Positions 8,644-15,430 of a DNA stretch of 64,000 nt are shown one piece after another; the first letter of the stretch is position 1, and each line of letters opens with the position of its first letter. The stretch comes from Desulfobaccales bacterium (lineage in GTDB: Bacteria > Desulfobacterota > Desulfobaccia > Desulfobaccales > 0-14-0-80-60-11). The DNA lies in the NCBI GenBank assembly GCA_041648175.1, contig JBAZPO010000001.1, forward strand, positions 363,633 to 427,632. The letters run 5' to 3'. The position numbers and the translations under genes are program-made. A model generated the notes under the pieces. It was given only the letters and a program-made list of their open reading frames with translations, searched no databases and was not told the DNA's origin.

Positions 8644-8943
8644 TTACTCCATCCTGCAAAAAAGCTCCCGGGTAATGGCTGTAAGTTGCAGCAGTCGTGG
8701 ATCCCGCAGGCGGTAAAAGACCTGCTGCGCCACCCGGCGGGACTCCAGGATTTCTTTGTCCCTCAGCAAACTAAGGTGCTGCGACACGCTGGATTGACTG
8801 ATGCCCACGGCCTTTTCCAACTCCTGCACCGACAGCTCCCCTTCTCCCAGGAGATGGATGATCATCAGGCGGATGGGGTGTGCCAGCACCTTGAGACACC
8901 GCGCCGCTCTTTCCAAGCGTTCTCTCATATATTCGTTATTCAT
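8644..8943 (-). CDS. ArsR-family winged-helix repressor, possible dithiol sensor
   Basis: A 99-aa ArsR/SmtB-type regulator. CLKVLAHPIRLMIIHLL begins the DNA-binding region, and the recognition helix is SVQELEKAVGISQSSVSQHL. There is no metal-binding CVC motif. Two cysteines, Cys16 in the first helix and Cys96 in the last (ELFCRME), would flank the dimer and could act as a thiol switch, as two Cys do in SqrR/BigR-type sensors; that role is inference. The start at 8943 (or 8952) sits at the edge of an inverted repeat that probably is its operator. It is transcribed away from the small membrane-peptide genes at 9104-10367. Confidence 0.85.
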   Translation of the reverse strand: MNNEYMRERLERAARCLKVLAHPIRLMIIHLLGEGELSVQELEKAVGISQSSVSQHLSLLRDKEILESRRVAQQVFYRLRDPRLLQLTAITRELFCRME

Positions 8944-8944
8944 A

Positions 8945-8979
8945 ATATTCATATATAATAATAAATATGAATTAGTCAA
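8945..8979 (-). promoter_or_regulatory. ArsR operator and reverse-strand promoter
   Basis: ATATTCATAT (8945-8954) and ATATGAATTA (8965-8974) form an inverted repeat with 8 of 10 positions matching and a 10-bp AT-only spacer, typical of ArsR-family operators. On the reverse strand TTGACT (8974-8979) is a good -35, and TATTAT/TATATA about 16-17 bp downstream a -10, so the operator covers the arsR promoter. Leader length would be very short. Confidence 0.65.
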
Positions 8980-9103
8980 GAAATTCTCTGCACTCAGAAA
9001 ATTTTTTCCCCTGGACCTTTGCCCATGGATATAATGATGATTAGAAAAGTGGGTATCAACAACCGCCTTGCCAAGGTGAGCGGGATTCAGCAGGAGGGTA
9101 GCC

Positions 9104-9235
9104 ATGTCCAAGACAGTCTTGTGGCTCATCATCGTCTTCACCATCTTATTCATTATTGGGGTCAACAGCGGTGAAGTGGCCTACCTGATGAATCTGGGAA
9201 ACACTATCTGACTAGCATGTATCGGGGTGGGATGA
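9104..9235 (+). CDS. CXXC-type small membrane protein with in-frame UGA (candidate Sec, UXXC)
   Basis: ATG at 9104 after an AGGAGGG site encodes a hydrophobic peptide (residues about 5-20), then VNSGEVAYLMNLGNTI, then UGA at 9209-9211. Reading through, the frame continues L-A-C-I-G-V-G and stops at TGA 9233-9235, giving 43 residues, exactly the length of the paralogue at 9349-9480. At the UGA position that paralogue has TGC (Cys): T-I-C-L-S-C-I-G-V-G against T-I-U-L-A-C-I-G-V-G. A UGA facing the first Cys of a CXXC motif, with the rest of the motif kept, is the usual sign of selenocysteine. A weak hairpin follows (CAT/ATG plus ATC/GAT around loop GGGGTGG, 9216-9237). Alternatives are a 35-aa peptide or a nonsense mutation. 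Confidence 0.65.
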
Positions 9236-9348
9236 TGACCAAGGTCACCGGTCCAGGCCCCGCTGGCATTGGGTGCCAATGCCTGAATGCTGTTTCGCTA
9301 TAGCTGCTCGATATCTTATTAGGGATTCTTGCCAGCGGGAGGTTGTCT

Positions 9349-9480
9349 ATGCCGAAGCAGTTCTTATTGCTCATCATTTTCTTTACCGTTCTATTTATTA
9401 TAGGAGTTAACACCGGCGATCTCACCTATCTGCTGAACCTGGGCGCCACCATCTGCCTGTCCTGCATCGGAGTCGGCTGA
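9349..9480 (+). CDS. Small membrane protein with C-terminal CXXC (CD1871A-like)
   Basis: A 43-aa peptide starting at ATG 9349 after a GGGAGG site. It has one membrane segment (FLLLIIFFTVLFIIG), a short VNTGDLTYLLNLGATI segment, and ends ICLSCIGVG. From memory this ending resembles the CD1871A-type CXXC proteins of anaerobes; I could not check it. It is a tandem paralogue of the peptide at 9104-9235: the core FIIGVN-[ST]-G-[ED]-x-x-YL-x-NLG is shared. Its stop overlaps the next start as TGATG, so it is coupled to the 4Fe-4S membrane protein. The CXXC probably lies at the membrane surface as a dithiol. Confidence 0.85.
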   Translation: MPKQFLLLIIFFTVLFIIGVNTGDLTYLLNLGATICLSCIGVG

Positions 9481-10367
9481 TGCCCCGCCTCCGCTGGTTG
9501 ATCCAAACCCTGGTGGCGTTCGGGACCAACGCCTATCTCCTTTTCCCCTTCGGAGGCTCGGTTATCTATCAAGGGCCCTTGAAGGCGGTGTGCCATCCCG
9601 GCCTCAACTGTTACTCCTGTCCAGGCGCCCTCTTGTCGTGTCCGGTGGGGGCCTTCCAGAATTTCATGGCCAGCCTGCGCTTCAGTACGGGTGGCTTTCC
9701 CCAAATGGGCGTCATCGTGGTGGGGTACCTAGGTTTTATTGGCAGCGTGGTAGGCCGGTTAACCTGCGGCTGGATCTGTCCGTTCGGTTTCATCCAGGAC
9801 CTGCTCCACAAGATCCCCACCCGGAAATTTTCCCTATGGAAACCCCTACGCTGGGGGAAGTACGCAGTATTGGGGTTGACGGTGGTGGCCATGCCGATCT
9901 TCCTGGTGGATAGCTCCGGGTTGGGTCACCCCTGGTTCTGCAAGCTCATCTGTCCCGCCGGCACCCTGGAGGGGGCTATGCCCCTGCTCCTGTTGAAGCC
10001 CAGCCTGTGGAGCACCGTGGGCTGGGCCTTCTGGAACAAGCTCACCATCCTTATCCTGATCCTCATCGGCGCCATTCTCATCAGCCGGCTCTTCTGCCGG
10101 GTGATCTGCCCCCTGGGCGCCTTTTACGGCCTGTTCAGCCGGATCAGTCTGGTGCAACTGGAGTTCGTCGAAGGCAATTGTGTGGAGTGCGGCGCCTGCT
10201 CCCGCAAGTGTCCCACCGGGTTGGTGCCCAACAAAGAAATTGACAGCCCTGAGTGCATCATGTGCCTTAAGTGCGTGGACTCCTGCCACTTCCGGGCCCT
10301 GGATTTCGGCATTCGGCGTCCGCCGGGAAAACCGGTTAAAGTCAAGCGCGCCGCCTCTCCTTTATAA
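9480..10367 (+). CDS. NapH/NosR-like 4Fe-4S membrane protein
   Basis: A 295-aa polytopic membrane protein with several hydrophobic segments and repeated Cys motifs: CHPGLNCYSCPGALLSCP near the N-terminus, CGWICPFG, CKLICPAG and CRVICPLG at membrane edges, then two ferredoxin-type clusters, CVECGACSRKCP and CIMCLKCVDSC. This is the NapH/NosR/CcoG-like architecture that passes electrons between the quinone pool and a periplasmic or cytoplasmic partner. Its start overlaps the stop of the CXXC peptide (TGATG), which strongly suggests that the two work together. The electron acceptor is unknown; the two small dithiol or selenothiol peptides are obvious candidates. Confidence 0.88.
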   Translation: MPRLRWLIQTLVAFGTNAYLLFPFGGSVIYQGPLKAVCHPGLNCYSCPGALLSCPVGAFQNFMASLRFSTGGFPQMGVIVVGYLGFIGSVVGRLTCGWICPFGFIQDLLHKIPTRKFSLWKPLRWGKYAVLGLTVVAMPIFLVDSSGLGHPWFCKLICPAGTLEGAMPLLLLKPSLWSTVGWAFWNKLTILILILIGAILISRLFCRVICPLGAFYGLFSRISLVQLEFVEGNCVECGACSRKCPTGLVPNKEIDSPECIMCLKCVDSCHFRALDFGIRRPPGKPVKVKRAASPL

Positions 10368-10383
10368 GCTGAAGAAAAAATGC

Positions 10384-10411
10384 TTGACACCTTCCGGATT
10401 TTATTCATAAT
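10384..10411 (+). promoter_or_regulatory. Sigma-70-type promoter of the IHF/HU gene
   Basis: TTGACA (10384-10389), a 16-bp spacer and CATAAT (10406-10411) lie 42 bases upstream of the start at 10453. Both hexamers are close to consensus. Confidence 0.7.
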
Positions 10412-10452
10412 TAATTAAGTAATTTCACCGGGATAGCCGGAGGAGATCAAGC

Positions 10453-10737
10453 ATGGCCCTCACCAAGGAAAAATTGATCAGCCGCTTACAGACGCAGGTA
10501 GGTTTAAGCAAGCAAGAATCACGTTCCGTGGTGGAACGGGTCCTGGACATTATGAAGGAATCCCTGGCCGTGGGAGAGGATCTGCTCATCAGCGGCTTTG
10601 GGAAATTTTCGGTGCGGCAAAAGAATGCCCGCCGGGGCCGCAACCCTCAAACCAAGGAAAATCTCATCCTCCGCGCCCGCAAAGTCGTGGTGTTTAAAAC
10701 CTCCGGGGTGCTGCGCAATCGCATCAACGGGGACTGA
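10453..10737 (+). CDS. ihfA: Integration host factor alpha-like / HU-family DNA-binding protein
   Basis: A 94-aa HU/IHF-fold protein. MALTKEKLISRLQ is the dimerisation N-terminus, and ISGFGKFSVRQKNARRGRNP with QT is the beta-arm, where GRNPQT matches IHF more than HU. It would bend DNA as a dimer in the nucleoid. A GGAGGAG site precedes the ATG. It has its own promoter and no obvious operon partner. The alpha assignment (versus another HU paralogue) is by motif only. Confidence 0.85.
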   Translation: MALTKEKLISRLQTQVGLSKQESRSVVERVLDIMKESLAVGEDLLISGFGKFSVRQKNARRGRNPQTKENLILRARKVVVFKTSGVLRNRINGD

Positions 10738-10843
10738 TTCACCTTAAGAAACTCGCCGCATCGCTAAAGGCCTAGGGCTCGGCAATGATTCCCCGTCGCC
10801 CTACGCCATTCCAGCCGTTCAGGCACGCATCATAACGCCCCCG

Positions 10844-10864
10844 TTGACCGGGTAACCCGGTCAA
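10844..10864. promoter_or_regulatory. Perfect inverted repeat upstream of amrS-like gene
   Basis: TTGACCGGGT and ACCCGGTCAA are perfect 10-bp arms around a single A. The repeat ends 14 bases before the next start codon and could be an operator for a dimeric regulator or a short RNA hairpin hiding the ribosome-binding site (AAGGAAGG lies just 3' of it). No regulator in the window is an obvious match. Confidence 0.5.
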
Positions 10865-10878
10865 GGAAGGCCACGCTG

Positions 10879-12039
10879 ATGAAACCCGGGTTGCAAAGTT
10901 TATGTGACTTTAAATGCAGCCGCCGGAACTTCATCCAGGCCGGCGCGGGGGCCTTGGCGCTCCTGTCACTGCCCGCCTGGCCGGCCCCGGCCCGCGCCCA
11001 GGCCATGCAATACGGCTTCATAAGCCCGCAGCCCGCCGCCTTTTATCGTCGCCTGGACAAAGGCCTGGTGCAGTGCCAACTTTGTCCCCGAAATTGCGAA
11101 GTCCTGCCCGGCGACCGGGGCGAGTGCGGCGTCCGGGAAAACCGGGAGGGCACTTATTATAGCCTGGTGTACGGCAACCCCTGCGCCGTCCACCTGGACC
11201 CCATCGAAAAAAAACCTTTCTTCCATGTCTTCCCTGGCAGCCAGTCATTTTCCATCGCCACCGCGGGCTGCAACCTGCATTGCAAGTTCTGCCAGAATTG
11301 GGAAATTTCCCAGACCCGGCCGGACAAGACCTACAATTTCGATCTACCCCCGGAAAAAGTGGTGGCGGAAGCTAAGGAGAACCGTTGCCTCTCCATCGCC
11401 CACACCTACGTGGAGCCCATCATCTTCTATGAATATATGCGGGATGTGGGCCGTCTGGCCAAATCCGCAGGAATTCTCAATACCTGCCATTCCGCGGGCT
11501 ATATCAATCCCGAACCCCTGGAAGAACTGGCGCCGCTGTTGGACGCGGCCTGCATCGATCTCAAGGCCTTTGACGGCAAGTTTTACCGCGATCTGGTGGA
11601 CGCGGAACTGGAACCGGTGCTGAATACCCTGAAAATCCTGCGCCGCCATAAAGTCCACGTGGAGATCGTCAACCTGGTCATCCCGCAGTTCAACGATCAG
11701 CCGGAAACCATCAGCCGCATGTGTAACTGGATTAATGCTGAGCTGGGGCCGCTGACGCCGGTGCATTTCTCCCGGTTTTATCCCCTGTACAAGATGCTCA
11801 ACCATCATCCCACCCCGGTGAGCAGCCTGGAGCGAGCCCGGAACCTGGCCCAAAAGGCCGGCTTGCAGTATGTCTATATCGGCAACCTGCCGGGCCATGA
11901 GGCCGAAAATACTTACTGCCACAATTGCCACAAACCGCTTATCGCCCGCCGGGGCTACCAGATCGGCGAGATGCACCTCAAGGACGGCAAGTGCGCTTAC
12001 TGCGGCACGGTTATTCCGGGCATTTGGGGAAAAGCTTAG
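10879..12039 (+). CDS. amrS: AmrS-type radical SAM enzyme with Tat signal
   Basis: A 386-aa radical SAM protein of the AmmeMemoRadiSam group (PflA-like). The CxxxCxxC cluster site is CNLHCKFC (residues 131-138). An upstream Cys cluster CQLCPRNC ... GECGV and a C-terminal zinc-like cluster CHNCHKP ... CAYCG are also family features. Unusually, residues 14-18 are SRRNF followed by AGAGALALLSLPAW, a twin-arginine signal, which implies export of a folded, cluster-loaded enzyme. The partner genes (MEMO1-like, AMMECR1-like) are not in the window. Start chosen at ATG 10879, which includes the complete Tat motif. Confidence 0.85.
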   Translation: MKPGLQSLCDFKCSRRNFIQAGAGALALLSLPAWPAPARAQAMQYGFISPQPAAFYRRLDKGLVQCQLCPRNCEVLPGDRGECGVRENREGTYYSLVYGNPCAVHLDPIEKKPFFHVFPGSQSFSIATAGCNLHCKFCQNWEISQTRPDKTYNFDLPPEKVVAEAKENRCLSIAHTYVEPIIFYEYMRDVGRLAKSAGILNTCHSAGYINPEPLEELAPLLDAACIDLKAFDGKFYRDLVDAELEPVLNTLKILRRHKVHVEIVNLVIPQFNDQPETISRMCNWINAELGPLTPVHFSRFYPLYKMLNHHPTPVSSLERARNLAQKAGLQYVYIGNLPGHEAENTYCHNCHKPLIARRGYQIGEMHLKDGKCAYCGTVIPGIWGKA

Positions 12040-12084
12040 TTTCCTGTTTCTGATAGATAATCCAGAACAACAAAAGGAATGCAA

Positions 12085-13038
12085 ATGTACAAATCCTTTG
12101 TTCTTATCAAGAATTTGAGATCAAATTCTAACGAACTCAATTTTTCTGAGTTTAGATTGACTAAGATTCAGCAGTATGCAGGCCATGATGATCTAAAAAA
12201 AGCTCAAAAGCTATTCTCAAAAGGGGTTCCCCTTTATGGTGATTGGGTCTATGAAAGAAGCTATCCTGATATAGTACTAGATGATTTGACGGATATAATT
12301 CCAAATGATGTTGAAGATACCCTTTTGCTATTAAGATTATTTAAAGTAGGTGATTTAGTATTTACAAACCATTGCATAACAGAACAAGATGAACCTATGT
12401 TCCGTCAATTGCCATATAGAGTTATGGCAGATATTCGTCCATTCCAAAAGTATGAGCTGGAAAATGAGGAATGCTCTGAATTTGATAAATTTTCATCTGA
12501 AATGATGTCTCAAAATAATTGGGATTCCGCTTGGTTTCAAACAGCCCGTCGCTTCTTCCTATATGGAAGTAGTAAGTATTTCAATTCAATCAAGAATGAG
12601 GTAGATCGCATTGTCGATTACATGATAGTTATGGAGTCTATCTTGGTCACTGAGAATAATTTTGTTGGAAGACGTTTAAGAGAAAGAGCAGCTTCATTAC
12701 TTAAGAACCCTGATATATATGACAATGGTATAAAGAGTCTTTTAAGGGATTTCTATAAAGTCAGGTCGAAAATAGTCCATGGCGACGATATTTCCTCTTT
12801 CAAGGATAGCATTCGAGATAAGCAAATTATTAATAAGTTCGAGTCCATTGTAAGAGAAATAATTAAGGAAGCTATTAAGTCGGTTCCTGAGGGTGAAGAG
12901 AATAGAAAGGTGTTTCTAAAGCGGCTTTTTGATGTATGTGATGGGGATAGAGCTACAAAAGTTTATCAGGACTTCTGCGCTATCAAAGATGCAACTGAGA
13001 AAAACAGGTGCTTTGATTCAATCTCAAAACACCTTTGA
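12085..13038 (+). CDS. AT-rich hypothetical protein with HEPN-like RX4H motif
   Basis: A 317-aa protein in a clearly AT-rich island between GC-rich genes; codon use is unlike its neighbours, suggesting transfer. I do not recognise the N-terminal half. The C-terminal region has an aromatic-rich helix (YFNSIKNEVDRIVDYMIVME), then RRLRERAASLL, then FYKVRSKIVHGD, where Arg227 and His232 form the R-x4-H motif of Apea/HEPN-like domains. HEPN proteins are often RNases in defence or toxin systems; activity here is inference. The ATG at 12085 is 6 bases from AAAGGA; an ATG at 12079 is too close. No nucleotidyltransferase partner lies beside it. Confidence 0.7.
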   Translation: MYKSFVLIKNLRSNSNELNFSEFRLTKIQQYAGHDDLKKAQKLFSKGVPLYGDWVYERSYPDIVLDDLTDIIPNDVEDTLLLLRLFKVGDLVFTNHCITEQDEPMFRQLPYRVMADIRPFQKYELENEECSEFDKFSSEMMSQNNWDSAWFQTARRFFLYGSSKYFNSIKNEVDRIVDYMIVMESILVTENNFVGRRLRERAASLLKNPDIYDNGIKSLLRDFYKVRSKIVHGDDISSFKDSIRDKQIINKFESIVREIIKEAIKSVPEGEENRKVFLKRLFDVCDGDRATKVYQDFCAIKDATEKNRCFDSISKHL

Positions 13039-13080
13039 TAATCAGTTCTTTTTTACCGAAAACCGAAAACTGAAAACCAT

Positions 13081-13515
13081 GTCTTTCCGCTGTGGCATCA
13101 ACGGCCTGCCTAGCACCGGCAAAACCACCATCTCCAATGCCCTGGAAGGGGAACTGCAGGAATTTTCCCCGGAGGAACGCCAGGAATTTCTAGCCGAATT
13201 AGGTCTTACAGAAACCGGCATTGCCCGCCTCGTCCGGGAGTCCTCCCGCCTGTTGGGGCTCGTAACCTTCTATACCATCGTCGGCCCCGAGGTACGGGCC
13301 TGGCACATGCCTGTCGAGACGCGGCTCCCCGGGCCGCCGGCCAGGTCCATTCCGACATGGAAAAAGGCTTCATCCGCGCCGAAGTTATGCGGTTCGCCGA
13401 CCTTGACCGGCTGGGCTCTACTGCTAGGGTCAAGGAGGCCGGACTGCTGAAAGTGCAAGGCCGGGATTACCTCGTGGCCGACGGCGACATCCTCCTGTTT
13501 CGCTTCCAGCGTTGA
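13081..13515 (+). pseudogene. ychF: ychF remnant with internal deletion and frameshift
   Basis: The first about 20 residues (MSFRCGINGLPSTGKTTISN) match the P-loop start of the YchF ATPase, but the frame then jumps straight to the YchF C-terminal TGS-like part: FSPEERQEFLAELGL, LLGLVTFYT and EVRAWHM. Around 13315-13330 the frame shifts; continuing in another frame gives GQVHSDMEKGFIRAEVMRF and GRDYLVADGDILLFRFQR to a TGA at 13513-13515. So about 240 internal codons are missing and the 3' part is frameshifted. YchF is normally about 365 aa. This copy cannot make a working protein; a functional copy probably lies elsewhere. Confidence 0.85.
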
Positions 13516-13586
13516 GCGCCAGTCCGCGGCATTTGCTTTTTATGCAACTTTGTGATAAAAATAATGCGGAAAGGAGGTGGAAAAGA

Positions 13587-14078
13587 ATGTTCCAAATTGG
13601 CCAGTTGGCCGTTTACCCGGCCCACGGAGTCGGCAGGATCGAATCCGTCCAAGAACGCGCCGTCTCGGGAAATGATCAGGAAAAATTCTACATCATGCGC
13701 CTCCTTGACAGTGACATGATCATCATGATACCTACCGGCAATGCCCGGAACATCGGACTTCGAAATATAATTGATCTTCAGGCGGTCACCGAAATTCATG
13801 AAATCCTGCGTCACCGCCCCTCTCGCGTAAACAATCAGACCTGGAACCGCCGGTACCGGGACTACATGGATAAAATCAAGACCGGCTCCCCTTTCCGGGT
13901 GGCGGAAGTTTTGCGCGATCTGACCCTTCTCAAAACCGAAAAGGATCTCTCCTTTGGCGAGCGCAAGATGTTGGATACTGCCAAGAACCTCCTGGTTAAA
14001 GAACTTTCATTGGTAAACAACTCAAACGAAGACGATATTGAAGCAGAACTCCTGGCGTTATTGGAAGCCGGCGAATAA
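13587..14078 (+). CDS. carD: CarD-family transcription regulator
   Basis: A 163-aa CarD/CdnL-type protein. The N-terminal RNA polymerase-interacting (Tudor-like) domain starts FQIGQLAVYPAHGVGRIE, followed by FYIMRLLDSDMIIMIPTGN. The C-terminal helical part includes RDYMDKIKTGSPFRVAEVLR and LSFGERKMLDTAKNLLVKEL. CarD binds the RNA polymerase beta subunit and stabilises open complexes. The ATG at 13587 has an AAAGGAGGTGG site; an upstream in-frame start overlapping the ychF relic is less likely. The next gene is a PIN/TRAM protein, a frequent CarD neighbour. Confidence 0.93.
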   Translation: MFQIGQLAVYPAHGVGRIESVQERAVSGNDQEKFYIMRLLDSDMIIMIPTGNARNIGLRNIIDLQAVTEIHEILRHRPSRVNNQTWNRRYRDYMDKIKTGSPFRVAEVLRDLTLLKTEKDLSFGERKMLDTAKNLLVKELSLVNNSNEDDIEAELLALLEAGE

Positions 14079-14261
14079 TTACCTTTTCCCAGCAGTACAT
14101 TAGATTAGACCGCAATTTCCGGAAGTTCATCATGTTTTCCACGGCAAGGAGTGCCGGGACATGAATTCTAAAGCGACGTCGACCGCGACCCCCCTACGAT
14201 CCGGCGTCGGGGGTTCATCGTCCCCCCTTGAATTATTCCTATGAAAGGAGGTGATATCTCC

Positions 14262-15287
14262 GTGCTACAGAAGATGGTCACCGGGGCTATCCTGGGGGCT
14301 ATTTGTGCGGTCAGCGGATACCTGATCGCCTCACAAATCCCACAATTGGATTATTTATGGTGGGCCGGTTACGCCGGCGCCGCGGCGGGTCTGGCCATAG
14401 CCGCACTCACCTTAGGGCTTGAGCAGGTCATCAAGCGCATCCCTTTAAAAACCATTATCGGCAGCACCCTGGGCCTGTTAATCGGCCTGGGCATAGGCAA
14501 GCTGGCCAGTTACCCCTTCGACAAATACCTGGAACTTCCTAACCTGCAAATTCCTTTATACATCTTTTTTTCTGCAATCTTTGGTTATATCGGCTTGGTG
14601 TTAGGGGGTAAGAAAATGTCTGAGGTCAGCACCCCTTACTTTCTCGACCCTGCCAGCAAAACCCCGCGTCATGCTTTGAAGATTCTGGATACCAGCGTCA
14701 TCATCGACGGCCGTATTGCCGACATCGCCGAAACCGGCTTCGTGGACGGCACTTTCATTGTGCCGAAATTTGTCCTGGAGGAGTTGCAGTACGTGGCCGA
14801 TTCCTCCGACGACCTGCGTCGTACCCGGGGCCGCCGGGGATTGGACATTTTGAAACGGCTCCAACAACAAAACCCTCTCCGGGTGGAGTTTATCGAAGAC
14901 GATATCCCCAAGGCCGCCGGGGTGGACTCCAAGCTGGTGGGCCTGGCCTTGAAACTGCGGGCCAAAATCATGACCAATGACTTCAATCTCCACAAGGTGG
15001 CCGAACTCCAGGGAATTGAAGTTCTGAATATCAACCAGTTGGCCAATGCCATGAAACCCGCGGTCCTGCCCGGCGAAACCCTGCACGTCCAGATTCTCCG
15101 GGAGGGAAAATCCCAGGGCCAGGGGATTGCCTATCTCGATGACGGCACCATGGTGGTAATCGAAAATGCCCGGCGCTATATTGGCCGGGAGGTAGAGGTA
15201 GCCGTCACCAGCGTCTTGCAGACCACCGCGGGACGTATGATCTTTAGCGAAATCAAAAACGGCGGCGCCGCCATCCGGAAAGTGTAA
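14262..15287 (+). CDS. PIN/TRAM-domain membrane protein (YacL-like)
   Basis: A 341-aa protein with four N-terminal membrane segments, then a PIN nuclease domain (ILDTSVIIDGRIADI ... VPKFVLEELQYVADS ... IMTNDFNLHKVAELQGI, with the acidic residues of the metal site) and a C-terminal TRAM domain (GETLHVQILREGKSQGQGIA). Members are putative membrane-anchored RNases. GTG at 14262 is chosen because AAAGGAGGTGAT sits 7 bases before it; an ATG at 14241 would place the ribosome-binding site inside the gene. It follows carD, but the usual next genes ispD/ispF are absent. Confidence 0.88.
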   Translation: MLQKMVTGAILGAICAVSGYLIASQIPQLDYLWWAGYAGAAAGLAIAALTLGLEQVIKRIPLKTIIGSTLGLLIGLGIGKLASYPFDKYLELPNLQIPLYIFFSAIFGYIGLVLGGKKMSEVSTPYFLDPASKTPRHALKILDTSVIIDGRIADIAETGFVDGTFIVPKFVLEELQYVADSSDDLRRTRGRRGLDILKRLQQQNPLRVEFIEDDIPKAAGVDSKLVGLALKLRAKIMTNDFNLHKVAELQGIEVLNINQLANAMKPAVLPGETLHVQILREGKSQGQGIAYLDDGTMVVIENARRYIGREVEVAVTSVLQTTAGRMIFSEIKNGGAAIRKV

Positions 15288-15430
15288 GTTCTCTTCGAAG
15301 GGAGGGCTGGGGGGATTTTTTATAGGGGATACCCCCTCCCTCCCCTCAAAGTTTTCTACCCAACCCCCTGTATGGGATTATTCAGTAACATAGGGCGGGC
15401 CGTGCCCGCCGTTTCGCTCATGTTCAATTC

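Noticed and set aside
9265..9283. Strong GGCATT/AATGCC hairpin as SECIS for the UGA at 9209
   Set aside because: It lies more than 50 bases after the UGA, beyond the usual bacterial SECIS distance, and downstream of the predicted stop. The weaker hairpin at 9216-9237 is better placed.
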